Assembly (NCBI GenBank): GCA_018385275.1
Contig: JAHAZM010000061.1
Location: forward strand, 1 to 44,802
Length of the DNA: 44,802 nucleotides
Direction of reading: 5' to 3'
From: Eubacteriales bacterium
GTDB taxonomy: Bacteria > Bacillota > Clostridia > Christensenellales > MB2-83
Shown: piece by piece, positions 32,823 through 41,438 of the stretch
How positions within the stretch are numbered: position 1 is the first letter of the stretch
Layout: each line of letters opens with the position of its first letter
Translations under genes and position numbers: made by a program
The notes under the pieces: model-generated
Told to the model about the DNA's origin: nothing
Database searches by the model: none
Seen by the model: the letters and a program-made list of their open reading frames with translations, nothing else

Positions 32823-33656
32823 TCAACGAATGCCGATCCGGGTCCGGGGGACCGTCCCGTTCAGAATATCGTTGAGAGGGTATTTGGCGTTAGCGATCAG
32901 CACTTCCGTACCGTTGCAGGCCGGACCGAGCATAAAGGCTAACTTGGCGTAAGCGCCGTTGGCTCCGGCGCGGCTTGCGCCTCGGCAATGCTCCTGCGCG
33001 GCGCGGACGTTGAGGGTCAGTTCCGCGGCGTCCTTGCCGGCGATTTCCCGTATCAGCGTTTTCGGATCGGCCGGGTCGGCGTAAATACCGTCCACGCTGG
33101 TCAGGATGACGAGCCTGCGCGCTTTTACGAGTTCGGAAATGACCGCCGCCGTTTCGTCGTTGTCGATGCATTCCACGATGTGACCGCCGTTCTTTTTCAG
33201 GTTGTTCAGTTCCATGCGGCGATTTTCCTCGCAGCTCACCGGATCGTTGTAATTCACGATCGGGATGGCGTTCTGCGCCGTGCAGCGCAGCAGCGCTCGC
33301 CGGATATACTCGCGTTTTTCCGGATCGTTGAAATGGCTGTGCTCAACAAGGAACTGACGGACGGAGTAGTGCGGCGCGATGAAGCGTCGGTAGTTTTCCA
33401 TCAGGATCGCCTGGCCTTGGGCCGCGTAATCGGTTTTGATCTCGTCGATATTTTCGCTGGATAATTCCTTGCCGTTGTTGCGGCGCAGATAATCCAGACG
33501 CCCGATCTCCGTGGCGCCGCTGGATACCCATATGATACCGGGATGAAGCTGAGAGCCGAGCCGCGAAAAAATATTGTAATCAATATCGTTTTCTTCGCGC
33601 CGGATCAGCGCCATGGATCCGATTTTTCCTACCAATTCCACATCAAAAGAAGCCAT
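32823..33656 (-). CDS. Amino-acid kinase superfamily protein, glutamate 5-kinase-like
   Basis: 277 aa; CGGAGTG precedes the ATG at 33656. It has the amino-acid-kinase fold motifs: VGKIGSMAL near residue 9, VSSGATEIGRLDY near 43, IVNYNDP near 130, a CIDNDETAAVIS segment and LTSVDGIYADPADPKTLI near 185. These track glutamate 5-kinase (ProB) and uridylate kinase. The ProB phosphate loop GTGGM-x-TK is replaced by RAGANGAYAKL and no PUA domain is present, and there is no proA nearby. I therefore do not assign ProB function; the substrate may be another carboxylate, carbamate or a nucleotide. It lies 16 bp downstream of transketolase in the same orientation. Confidence 0.75.
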   Translation of the reverse strand: MASFDVELVGKIGSMALIRREENDIDYNIFSRLGSQLHPGIIWVSSGATEIGRLDYLRRNNGKELSSENIDEIKTDYAAQGQAILMENYRRFIAPHYSVRQFLVEHSHFNDPEKREYIRRALLRCTAQNAIPIVNYNDPVSCEENRRMELNNLKKNGGHIVECIDNDETAAVISELVKARRLVILTSVDGIYADPADPKTLIREIAGKDAAELTLNVRAAQEHCRGASRAGANGAYAKLAFMLGPACNGTEVLIANAKYPLNDILNGTVPRTRIGIR

Positions 33657-33672
33657 GCGTTACACTCCGAAA

Positions 33673-35661
33673 TTATTTGCCGAGCACTTTCTTGGCGGTG
33701 GCGACGACGTTGTCTACCGTAAAGCCGTAGTACTGGAAGAGCTGAGAAGCCGGAGCGGACGCGCCGAACGTGCTCATACCGATGACTTCGCCGTCAAGGC
33801 CGGTGTACTTATACCAGCTGTAGGGAGAACCCGCTTCCACGGCCACGCGGGCGCGGACGGATTTGGGCAGGACGCTTTCCTTGTATTCTTCGCTCTGCGC
33901 CTCGAACATCTCAAAGCTCGGCATGGAGACGACGCGGGCCTTAATGCCTTGCTCGGCGAGCACGTCGTAAGCGGCGTAGATCTGTTCAACTTCGGAACCG
34001 CTGGCCATCAGGATGACGTCCGGCTTGCCGTCCGCGGCGTCACGCATGACGTAACCGCCTTTGAGCGCCGCTTTGCCGGATTCGGCATACTGCGGCAGGT
34101 TCTGACGGGTCAGTACGATCGCCGTCGGGGATTTTTTAGTCAGCGCGGCGCAGTAAGCGGCAGCGGTTTCTTTGGAATCGGCCGGACGGTACACGGTCAT
34201 GTTCGGGATGGAACGAAGGGCGATGAGCTGTTCGACGGGCTCGTGGGTTGGACCGTCTTCCCCGACGCCGATGGAATCGTGCGTCAGCACGTAGATAGCG
34301 GGGATGTTCATCAGCGCGGCCAGACGCATGGAGTTCTTCATGTAATCGGAGAATACGAAGAAGGTGGCGCAGTAGGCGCGCAGCCCGCCGTGAAGGATCA
34401 GACCGTTGGTGATGGAAGCCATCGCATGCTCGCGAACGCCGAAATGCAGGTTGGAGCCGGCGTAGTTTTCTTTGGCAAATTCTCCGGCTTCCTTCATGTT
34501 GGACTTGTTCGACGGGGCCAGGTCCGCGCTGCCGCCGATCATGTTGGGCAGGATCTTGGCCAGCTTATTGATGACTTCGAAAGAAGAAACGCGGGTCGCC
34601 AGTTTCTTGTTCTCAAACGTCCAGAACGCTTCGTCGTTGACCAGATCGACGGGCAGTTTTTCGGAGAAATACTCGCAGAACAGTTTATAGTCTTCCGGAT
34701 ACTTCTTGGCGTAAGCGGCGATCTTCGCTTCATATTCCGCTTCGGCCTTCTTGCCGCGGGCCAGCGCCTTGTCGCGGGTCTCGGCGTAAACGTCCGCCGG
34801 GATCACGAAGGGTTCTTCGGTCCAGCCGAGGTTGGCGCGGGTAGCGGCCAGGTTCTCAGCGCCCAGCGGCTCGCCGTGAGCGGAGGCTTTGCCCTGTTTG
34901 GCCGGGCAGCCAAAACCGATCTGCGTCTTGCAGATGATGAGGGAGGGTTTATCCGAAACGGCTTTGGCGTTCTCGACGGCTTTCTGGAAAGCGTCGATGT
35001 CGTTGCCGTCTTCGACGATCTGGACGTGCCAGCCCTGCGCTTCGTGACGTGCGGCGACGTTCTCGCGGAATGCGATGTCGGTGTCGCCTTCAATGGAGAT
35101 CTTGTTGGAGTCGTAAACGGCGATCAGCTTGCCCAGGCCCCAGGTGCCGGCCAGAGAAGCCGCTTCCGATTCGATGCCTTCCATCATGCAGCCGTCGCCC
35201 ATCAGGACGTAGGTATAGTGATCGACGATCTTGATGTCGGGTTTGTTGAATTTAGCGGCCAGATGCGCCTCGGCCAGTGCGAAACCGACGGCCGTGGCAA
35301 TGCCCTGTCCCAGAGGACCGGTGGTCGTTTCCACACCGGGCGTATGACCGTATTCGGGATGACCGGGGGTCTTGCTGCCGAACTGACGGAAATTCTGGAT
35401 CTCGGACATGGGCAGATCATAACCGAACAGATGAAGAGCCGAGTAGAGGAGCATGGATCCGTGACCGGCGGAAAGAATGAAGCGATCTCTGTCCGCGAAC
35501 TTGGGGTTGGCGGGGTTGTACTTCATTTCCTTGGCAAACAGCGTGTAAGCCATGGGCGCCGATCCCATCGGAAGACCCGGATGGCCGGAGTTTGCTTTCT
35601 GAACGCCGTCGGCGGACAGAATACGAATGGCATTGATGCATTTTTGATCGATAGGTTTCAT
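33673..35661 (-). CDS. tkt: Transketolase
   Basis: 662 aa, complete single-chain transketolase rather than the split N/C form common in some Bacillota. Seen: [15 protein letters not shown] near residue 25, the TPP motif [18 protein letters not shown] near residue 152, and the pyrimidine-binding domain with [19 protein letters not shown] near residue 467. It moves two-carbon units between pentose phosphates and glycolytic sugars and supplies erythrose-4-phosphate, which the aro genes further along use. RBS AAAGGAAA before the ATG. Two small hairpins lie in its leader. A 704-aa ORF on the opposite strand is a shadow. Confidence 0.97.
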   Translation of the reverse strand: MKPIDQKCINAIRILSADGVQKANSGHPGLPMGSAPMAYTLFAKEMKYNPANPKFADRDRFILSAGHGSMLLYSALHLFGYDLPMSEIQNFRQFGSKTPGHPEYGHTPGVETTTGPLGQGIATAVGFALAEAHLAAKFNKPDIKIVDHYTYVLMGDGCMMEGIESEAASLAGTWGLGKLIAVYDSNKISIEGDTDIAFRENVAARHEAQGWHVQIVEDGNDIDAFQKAVENAKAVSDKPSLIICKTQIGFGCPAKQGKASAHGEPLGAENLAATRANLGWTEEPFVIPADVYAETRDKALARGKKAEAEYEAKIAAYAKKYPEDYKLFCEYFSEKLPVDLVNDEAFWTFENKKLATRVSSFEVINKLAKILPNMIGGSADLAPSNKSNMKEAGEFAKENYAGSNLHFGVREHAMASITNGLILHGGLRAYCATFFVFSDYMKNSMRLAALMNIPAIYVLTHDSIGVGEDGPTHEPVEQLIALRSIPNMTVYRPADSKETAAAYCAALTKKSPTAIVLTRQNLPQYAESGKAALKGGYVMRDAADGKPDVILMASGSEVEQIYAAYDVLAEQGIKARVVSMPSFEMFEAQSEEYKESVLPKSVRARVAVEAGSPYSWYKYTGLDGEVIGMSTFGASAPASQLFQYYGFTVDNVVATAKKVLGK

Positions 35662-35728
35662 ATTTTTCCTTTCTCAAGCCATAGTGGGCTTGTATGCCTG
35701 GGGACCAGACAAATATTTATACCTTAAA

Positions 35729-35743
35729 TCATGCTTTGCATGA
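35729..35743 (-). terminator. Weak hairpin after the phosphohexomutase gene
   Basis: TCATGC, 3-nt loop, GCATGA, followed on the minus strand by TTTAAGG. Short stem and short T-tract, so termination is probably partial. Confidence 0.35.
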
Positions 35744-35751
35744 GTCTAAGC

Positions 35752-37281
35752 TTATTTGGAAAACGCGACGAGTTCCGCGGTGTCCAGCTTGTCGTAGCGG
35801 GTCAGGAAAGCGGCCAGCTTTGCGGCGATGATCTTGACTCCGCCGACTTCGTCGGATTCGATGTTGAGCGGGATCAGCGGATCGTGCAGAGAGAGCCTGA
35901 GCAGGAACCAGCCGTCTCCGTTTTCTTTGTCGAAAGAAACGCGGATGCCTTCAAAATTCTTTTCGGGGATCGTCCAGCCCTTCTGCGTGCGGGCATAAGC
36001 GGTGAGCTCGTCGATGATACGCTGCCCGTAAGGCTTGAAATCGTCCAGCAGGAGATTCATGCGGAATTCCCTGCCTTCCGCCGGATGCTTGAGATCGGCG
36101 ATAATGGCGTCGAGCGTCCGGCCTTCGCGTTTGAGCTGAGCCATTTTCACCAAAAGCCGCGCCATCAGGTATGCGCCGTCGTCGAGAAAATAGTTTTCCC
36201 GCAGAGCCGCATGGCCGCTCGTTTCAATGGCGAGCGGGCAATCGAAGCCTTCCTTGTTGAGACGGACGGCTTCGTTGATAACGTTCTTATAACCTCTCTT
36301 GAAACGGTGATGGACGCCGCCGCGTTCTTCGATAAAAGCGGTCAGACCGGTGGAGGTGATGGAGTCGGTCACGATCCATGCGCCGGGTTCCTTTTCCAGC
36401 AGGATCGCGCTGATCAGCGCGATCAGATCGTTCTTGTTGATCTCGTTGCCGCGGGCGTCGACGGCGGCCGCGCGGTCGACGTCGGTATCGAAAATCAGAC
36501 CCAGATCGGCTTGATATTTCTTGACGGCGTCGCAGATGGCCTCCATCGCGTTTTCATCCTCCGGGTTGGGGATATGGTTCGGAAAATGACCGTCCGGCTC
36601 CAGGAACTGGCTGCCCGCAGTATCGGCGCCGAGGGGCTTCAGGACCTTGTCGACGAAGAAACCGCCGACGCCGTTGCCCGCGTCCACGATAATGTGAGAA
36701 CCGGCGAGGGGCCTGTCATAATCCTCGGGACTGTTGACCTGCCGGCGGATCTGATCGACGAGGTCCGCCGCGTAGAGCGACATGAAGTCGATGGTTTCGC
36801 AGGAACCGGCCGTATTGCTTTCCACGCGTTTGCCGGCTACAGCCCAATCCAGGATGAGCTCGACGTCTTTTCCTTCGAGAGAACCGTCGCAGGTGAACAT
36901 TTTCAGACCGTTGCGGTTGAAAGGAAGGTGACTCGCGGTGATTTCGATGGCGCCGTCGGTGGCGGTCGCGGCGTTCTTCGTCGTCATGAACATGGCCGGC
37001 GTGCTGGCCAGACCGCAGTCGAAGGCGTGCACGCCGCTCCTCATCAGAGAAGCCATGGCGACCGTCTTGATGCGGTCGTGAGAAAGACGGGGATCGTGAC
37101 CGATCGCGATCTTCAGATCGGCGGCGGCTTTGCCGGTGCGCTGACTGAGCCAGAGTACGTAAGCGTCCACAATGGCTCCGACCGCTTCGTCGGTAAGATT
37201 AACGGGTTGTCCGGCGACGCCCTCCAGTGCGACGCCCCGGAAGTCGCTGCCGTTTTTCAGCTTTTTCCATTCTGCTCCCAT
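35752..37281 (-). CDS. Phosphomannomutase/phosphoglucomutase (alpha-D-phosphohexomutase)
   Basis: 509 aa with AGGAGG 6 nt before the ATG. All four family signatures are seen: the phosphoserine loop ITASHLPFNRNGLKMF near residue 125, the metal loop DTDVDRAAAVD near residue 265, the sugar-binding ETSGHAALRENYF near residue 350, and the C-terminal phosphate-binding LRLSLHDPLIPLNIES near residue 465. It interconverts hexose-1- and hexose-6-phosphates, supplying nucleotide sugars for glycans. It follows the gene for a surface protein by 23 bp, and both may belong to one unit. Mannose versus glucose preference cannot be decided here. Confidence 0.9.
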   Translation of the reverse strand: MGAEWKKLKNGSDFRGVALEGVAGQPVNLTDEAVGAIVDAYVLWLSQRTGKAAADLKIAIGHDPRLSHDRIKTVAMASLMRSGVHAFDCGLASTPAMFMTTKNAATATDGAIEITASHLPFNRNGLKMFTCDGSLEGKDVELILDWAVAGKRVESNTAGSCETIDFMSLYAADLVDQIRRQVNSPEDYDRPLAGSHIIVDAGNGVGGFFVDKVLKPLGADTAGSQFLEPDGHFPNHIPNPEDENAMEAICDAVKKYQADLGLIFDTDVDRAAAVDARGNEINKNDLIALISAILLEKEPGAWIVTDSITSTGLTAFIEERGGVHHRFKRGYKNVINEAVRLNKEGFDCPLAIETSGHAALRENYFLDDGAYLMARLLVKMAQLKREGRTLDAIIADLKHPAEGREFRMNLLLDDFKPYGQRIIDELTAYARTQKGWTIPEKNFEGIRVSFDKENGDGWFLLRLSLHDPLIPLNIESDEVGGVKIIAAKLAAFLTRYDKLDTAELVAFSK

Positions 37282-37304
37282 AATAACCTCCTAATTTGGA
37301 TACG

Positions 37305-38924
37305 TCAGAATTTGATTCTGATTTTTCTGCGCTTCTTTTGCGCGGAAACCTTCGTTTTTTCTTCCTTCTCATTGCCTGCCGTTTCCGGCGCAATGTTGAT
37401 AAGCGTGTAAACGTAGTAAATCAGCAGCCCGGCCAGCGCGACCGCCGATACGATCATGAGGATCCGGAGAAAAGACAGCAGCTTGCTCCAGATCGCCGTG
37501 ACAGAAATATCGCTCAGATCTACGCCGGAGGTCGGGACCGGGGTGGGGCTCGGCGTTGCGGGCGGGATCGTCGCGTTTCCGACCGTTATCGGCAAAGCGA
37601 CGGTCTGTCCGACGTATCCGACCCCGTTCGGGCCGGTCGTTTCCAGATGAAATTCCAGTCCCTCGCTTTGAGCGATGAACAGAATAAATTCGTAACTGTG
37701 CGCGCCGATATCCAGTTCGTCGACGACGCCGATCAGTCCGCGGCTTTTTTCATAAATACCCACGTTGGAGTAGGACATGCCCGAAAGATTCGTCAGCGTG
37801 AACCGAACGGTGATATTGCCCGCGACCTGCAGAGAGGGCATGTAGGTTTCCGCTTTCAGAGAAACGTTGAAGTCGACGTCGCTGATCGTAACGATCGTCA
37901 CCGGTTCGGTCGAAACGGTGACGTTCTGCCGGGCGCTGGAAACGCCGCTCACCGTAGCGATGAAATCTGTCGGCGTCGTGACGGTCAGCGGGATCTTTTT
38001 GGAATAACTGCTGCCGGGCGCCAGAGTGATGCCGGTGAGAGTCGTTTTTCCCGGCGTGATGCCGGCGGTGATGTTCTGCACAAGGATGTTGCCCGTATTG
38101 ACGATGGTCAGCGTCATATAAATCTGGGAGCCGGCTATGACTTCCGTCGAGGACGGAACCATTGTAACGGAAAGCGCCGCCTCTGCCGCGTTGATGGAAG
38201 CAAAATCAAAGGAAAGCGTTTTCTGGATGTCCTTGTCTCCCAGATGACACGCGAAAATCACCTGCGGACGCAGAGAAAGCGAATCGGTAAACAGGATCGT
38301 TCGGGTAAGGAGCCGTGTTTCGCCCGGCGCCAGGGTCCCGTAATCATAGTAGATCGGACGACCGTTGCTGTCGGTGATGATCTGCGGATCATAGATCTGC
38401 ATGGTCGTATCCACCGGGTTGGGGTTCGAGATCTCATAGGTCACAATGACAGGCTCTCCCGGAAGTGGCGTGCGGTTGCTGACGGTCACATTCAGAGCGG
38501 CGGAAGCTTCCGTGGAAAACAAGGTCAGGACGTATTCGGCGTAAAACACCTCGTCGGAATAACTGTAGGTGTATGCGGCTGAAAAAACGATGGGCTGACC
38601 CAGCATTTCCGGCTCATAGAGCAGCGTTCTGACCGGTGCGTATGTCTGCTTGGGCGAAACCGTCGCGGTGAAATTCCATGACGCGCCGTCGGCGACGTCC
38701 TGGACGCCTATTCTGACGACGGTTATGGAAAGAAGCCGGAGAGACTCGGCGGCGCTGGTGTTGGTGAAAGAAAAATCAAGCGGGACATATCCGCCTTCCT
38801 CATAGAAATAATTGCCGCTCTGAGGGGCGACGGAAAAAGCCGGCTCTGCTTCGGCAAAAGCCGTTGGATTCATCGCGATCGCGACGGCCGCTATGAGGAG
38901 AATGGCGAAAAGAATCTTGCGCAA
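37305..38924 (-). CDS. Membrane-anchored extracellular protein with CARDB/DUF11-like beta-sandwich repeats (COG1361-like)
   Basis: 539 aa with a TTG start at 38924, seven bases after GTGAGG. Signal peptide at residues 1-24 (ending AFAEA), then several Ig-like beta-sandwich repeats recognisable by ITVVRIG, VTYEISNPNP, LTIVNTGNILVQNITAG and VRFTLTNLSG, typical of CARDB/DUF11 or S-layer-associated COG1361 proteins. A Pro/Thr-rich linker (PPATPSPTPVPTSG) leads to one transmembrane helix near residue 485 and a Lys/Glu-rich cytoplasmic tail. So the bulk lies outside the cell. No sortase motif and no enzyme domain. Likely a cell-surface structural or adhesion protein; the function is unknown. Its 5' leader contains a strong hairpin. 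Confidence 0.75.
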   Translation of the reverse strand: MRKILFAILLIAAVAIAMNPTAFAEAEPAFSVAPQSGNYFYEEGGYVPLDFSFTNTSAAESLRLLSITVVRIGVQDVADGASWNFTATVSPKQTYAPVRTLLYEPEMLGQPIVFSAAYTYSYSDEVFYAEYVLTLFSTEASAALNVTVSNRTPLPGEPVIVTYEISNPNPVDTTMQIYDPQIITDSNGRPIYYDYGTLAPGETRLLTRTILFTDSLSLRPQVIFACHLGDKDIQKTLSFDFASINAAEAALSVTMVPSSTEVIAGSQIYMTLTIVNTGNILVQNITAGITPGKTTLTGITLAPGSSYSKKIPLTVTTPTDFIATVSGVSSARQNVTVSTEPVTIVTISDVDFNVSLKAETYMPSLQVAGNITVRFTLTNLSGMSYSNVGIYEKSRGLIGVVDELDIGAHSYEFILFIAQSEGLEFHLETTGPNGVGYVGQTVALPITVGNATIPPATPSPTPVPTSGVDLSDISVTAIWSKLLSFLRILMIVSAVALAGLLIYYVYTLINIAPETAGNEKEEKTKVSAQKKRRKIRIKF

Positions 38925-38948
38925 ACGGATGCCTCACCCAATGTGTTC

Positions 38949-38974
38949 CGGTCGGGATCCTTTCGATCCGACCG
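38949..38974 (-). promoter_or_regulatory. Hairpin in the 5' leader of the surface protein gene
   Basis: CGGTCGG(G)ATC (38949 onward), 5-nt loop, GATCCGACCG: about 10 bp with one bulged base. No T-tract on either strand, so it is not a canonical terminator; it may affect mRNA stability or partial read-through from the upstream oxidoreductase gene. Confidence 0.45.
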
Positions 38975-39002
38975 TATTTCAAACATCATAAACAATATAA
39001 TA

Positions 39003-40610
39003 TTAATAGTGAAATTTGTCAAGGATCGCTTCTGCGCATCGCATGCCGTCGACAGCAGCGGACAGGATCCCGCCGGCGTAACCGGCGCCTTCTCCGCAGG
39101 GGTACAGTCCGGAAACGCTCGGTGACTGGAGCGAACGGTCGCGCAGGATCCTGACCGGAGAGGTGCTTCTGGTTTCCGGCGCGGTCAGCACGGCTTCTTC
39201 GGAGGCGAATCCGGGCATCCACGAATCGAATTCCGTTATTCCTTCTTTGAGGGAAGAAACGATATACTCGGGAAAACAGTGTTCGACGGCTGCGTGCACA
39301 ACGCCCGGGCGATAGGTCGGACGCAGAGGAAACGCGCCGCTCGCCGCACGTCCGGCCAGAAAATCCGTCAATGCCTGCGCCGGCGCGGCATAAGAGCCGC
39401 CCGCCAGTTCAAAAGCCCGTTTTTCGATGGCGCGCTGATAGGCGATGCCGCCGAGCGGGGAGGGATCGTCGAAATCCCGCGGAGATACGCTGACCAGGAT
39501 CGCCGCGTTGCCGTTTTCACCGTCGCGCGCGGCGCGGCTCATTCCGTTCGTACAGAGCGCGCCGGCTTCGCTGACGGCAGGGATGACTTCGCCGCCGGGA
39601 CACATGCAAAAACTGTACACGCTCCTGCCGTTCGGCAGATGCGTCACCAGATGATAGTCGGCCGCGCCGAGAGCGCGCGCCGATTCTTCGCTGCCGTAAC
39701 GCAGTCGGTTGAGCAACCGCTGCGGGTGTTCGATCCGGACGCCCACGCCGAACCCCTTGGCTTCCATGGCGATCCCGTCGCGGTACAAAGCTTCGATCGT
39801 GTCCCGGGCGCTGTGACCGATCCCGAGGACAACGTCGCGGCACGATTGTTCGATTGTACGCCCGTTTTGTTCAAAACGCACGGCGCGGATCTGCCCGTCA
39901 GCGACGGAAAACCCCGTCAATCGCGCGTTGAAAAGCACTTGCCCGCCGTAGTCCGTGATCTTTTGCCGGAGGTTCCTGACGACGCGCGGGAGGACGTCGC
40001 TGCCGATATGCGCTTTTTCTTCAAACAGGATTTCGGGCGGCGCGCCGGCTGAAACGAATTCCCGCAGAATGAACATTTTCTGCGCGTCCGGCAGACCGGG
40101 CTTGAGCTTTCCGTCGGAAAAAGCGCCGGCCCCGCCTTCTCCGAAGAGATAGTTGCTCTCCGGATCCGGGATGCCGCCGGCGCGGAAACAGGCGATGTCG
40201 GCGGCGCGCTTTTCCACCGGTTGTCCGCGTTCCAGAATGATCGGCTTTGCGCCTGCCAGCGCAAGAACGAGCCCGGCAAACAGGCCGGCAGGACCCAATC
40301 CGACGACGACGGGAGAAAGTCCGTTTTTGACCGAGGGGATTGCGTAAACGAATTCGTCGGCAAGACGGACGCCGCGGCGCTTGCCGAATTCGGCAAGCGT
40401 TTTTTCATCCGGGATCGCGGGGCTTTCTTTCAGCGCGACGTCGAGGCTGATCCGGAAACGAAGAGCGCCCGGTTCGCCCGTGAGGCGCCGGCGCGTGATC
40501 GTGACGGCGGCGATGTCGTCCGCGCGGATGCGCAGGATCTCGGCCGCTTTAGTATAAAGCATGCCGTCAGGATAACCCAGCGGCATGTCGAGATGAGCGA
40601 TATGAAGCAT
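39003..40610 (-). CDS. FAD-dependent dehydrogenase, COG2509-type
   Basis: 535 aa. An N-terminal region of about 95 residues precedes the FAD-binding Rossmann motif VVGLGPAGLFAGLVLALAG (residues 101-119) and the acidic ILERG strand end. The sequence NYLFGEGGAGAFSDGKL and the C-terminal LYPCGEGAGYAGGILSAAVDGM are characteristic of uncharacterised FAD-dependent dehydrogenases of COG2509. The partner substrate is unknown. The start codon lies one base after the lexA stop (TAA T ATG) with no clear ribosome binding site, so translation is probably coupled to lexA. No membrane segment. Confidence 0.85.
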   Translation of the reverse strand: MLHIAHLDMPLGYPDGMLYTKAAEILRIRADDIAAVTITRRRLTGEPGALRFRISLDVALKESPAIPDEKTLAEFGKRRGVRLADEFVYAIPSVKNGLSPVVVGLGPAGLFAGLVLALAGAKPIILERGQPVEKRAADIACFRAGGIPDPESNYLFGEGGAGAFSDGKLKPGLPDAQKMFILREFVSAGAPPEILFEEKAHIGSDVLPRVVRNLRQKITDYGGQVLFNARLTGFSVADGQIRAVRFEQNGRTIEQSCRDVVLGIGHSARDTIEALYRDGIAMEAKGFGVGVRIEHPQRLLNRLRYGSEESARALGAADYHLVTHLPNGRSVYSFCMCPGGEVIPAVSEAGALCTNGMSRAARDGENGNAAILVSVSPRDFDDPSPLGGIAYQRAIEKRAFELAGGSYAAPAQALTDFLAGRAASGAFPLRPTYRPGVVHAAVEHCFPEYIVSSLKEGITEFDSWMPGFASEEAVLTAPETRSTSPVRILRDRSLQSPSVSGLYPCGEGAGYAGGILSAAVDGMRCAEAILDKFHY

Positions 40611-40611
40611 A

Positions 40612-41244
40612 TTAAGAAATACTGGTGCGGATCAGGCCGCTTACCTCGCCTAAAATAGTAAGGGAATCGACGATGATGGGGTCCATGCTGTCGTTCTCCG
40701 GCTGCAGACGATAGTGACCGTTTTCTTTGTAGAAACGCTTGACGGTGGCCTCGTCGCCGATAAGCGCTACGACGACGTCGCCGTTCCGGGCCGTGGACGT
40801 CTTTCTTACCAAAACGAAATCGCCGTCCAGGATCCCGATTTTTTCCATGCTGTTGCCGGAGATCTCCAGCATGAAATAATCGTCGTTCTTCAGAAATTCG
40901 ATCGGATAGGGGAACGTGCCGGAGTAGTCTTCAAAAGCGAGCAAAGGCTGTCCGGCGGCGACTTTTCCGATGACGGGGATGTCTGCGTAGCGGGTCTCGG
41001 CCGCCGCGGCGGGCTTGGGCTGTTCGCAGCGGGCGGTCAGCCGGAAAGCGCGGTTTTTCGCGCCTTCCCGTTTGATATAGCCTTTTTGCTCGAGACGGGT
41101 CAGATACCCGTGCGCCGTGGCCGTGGAAGTCAGACCGGTAGCCTGGCAGATCTCGCGCACCGACGGCGGATACCCTTTTTCCTCAATGTAACTGCTGATA
41201 TAGTCAAGAAATCTTTTTTGCTTCTGCGTCAGATCGTTTCCCAT
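40612..41244 (-). CDS. lexA: LexA repressor (SOS regulator, autoproteolytic)
   Basis: 210 aa. N-terminal winged helix (residues about 1-70, recognition region PPSVREICQATGLTSTATAHGYL), then the autoprotease domain with the Ala97-Gly98 cleavage bond in KVAAGQP, catalytic Ser132 in GNSM and Lys169 in EATVKRF. It represses DNA-damage genes until RecA filaments trigger self-cleavage. Its promoter (TTGACA, 17 bp, TAAAAT) is strong and a LexA-box-like CGAAC-N4-ATACG lies just upstream of the -35, which would allow autoregulation. It is co-transcribed with the FAD-dependent dehydrogenase downstream and diverges from the aro genes. Confidence 0.96.
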   Translation of the reverse strand: MGNDLTQKQKRFLDYISSYIEEKGYPPSVREICQATGLTSTATAHGYLTRLEQKGYIKREGAKNRAFRLTARCEQPKPAAAAETRYADIPVIGKVAAGQPLLAFEDYSGTFPYPIEFLKNDDYFMLEISGNSMEKIGILDGDFVLVRKTSTARNGDVVVALIGDEATVKRFYKENGHYRLQPENDSMDPIIVDSLTILGEVSGLIRTSIS

Positions 41245-41270
41245 TGGTCAGCCTCGCTTTCATTTTTATC

Positions 41271-41299
41271 ATTTTAACATATTTTTGCGAGCCTGTCAA
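41271..41299 (-). promoter_or_regulatory. Sigma-A-type promoter of lexA
   Basis: Minus strand: TTGACA (41299-41294), 17-bp spacer, TAAAAT (41276-41271). Confidence 0.88.
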
Positions 41300-41306
41300 G
41301 AAAATG

Positions 41307-41333
41307 CGTATATTTGTTCGCCTAAAACAAATA
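41307..41333. promoter_or_regulatory. Palindrome / LexA-box-like site between lexA and aroF
   Basis: TATTTGTT (41311-41318), 7 bp, AACAAATA (41326-41333): perfect 8-bp arms. Overlapping it on the minus strand, CGAAC-AAAT-ATACG (41320-41307) matches the Bacillus-type LexA box CGAAC-N4-GTTCG in 8 of 10 positions. It lies between the two divergent promoters and could serve either. Confidence 0.5.
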
Positions 41334-41338
41334 AATCA

Positions 41339-41367
41339 TTGACAAACAGGGGGGCGTATGCTATCTT
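41339..41367 (+). promoter_or_regulatory. Sigma-A-type promoter of the aro operon
   Basis: TTGACA (41339-41344), 17-bp spacer, TATCTT (41362-41367). Confidence 0.78.
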
Positions 41368-41438
41368 TACGAATATAAAGAATATGGTTCTATTATGACG
41401 CTGACGGGTTACGGCGGCGCTTTTCATATGGAGACGAT

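Noticed and set aside
33613-35727. 704-aa plus-strand ORF opposite transketolase
   Set aside because: Shadow of tkt; composition is a by-product of the coding strand and no domain is recognisable.
41311-41333. Rex (redox repressor) operator reading of the lexA-aroF palindrome
   Set aside because: TTGTT...AACAA matches the Rex arms, but the spacing is 7 bp where the Rex site TTGTTAA-N4-TTAACAA needs 8, and the inner bases do not match.
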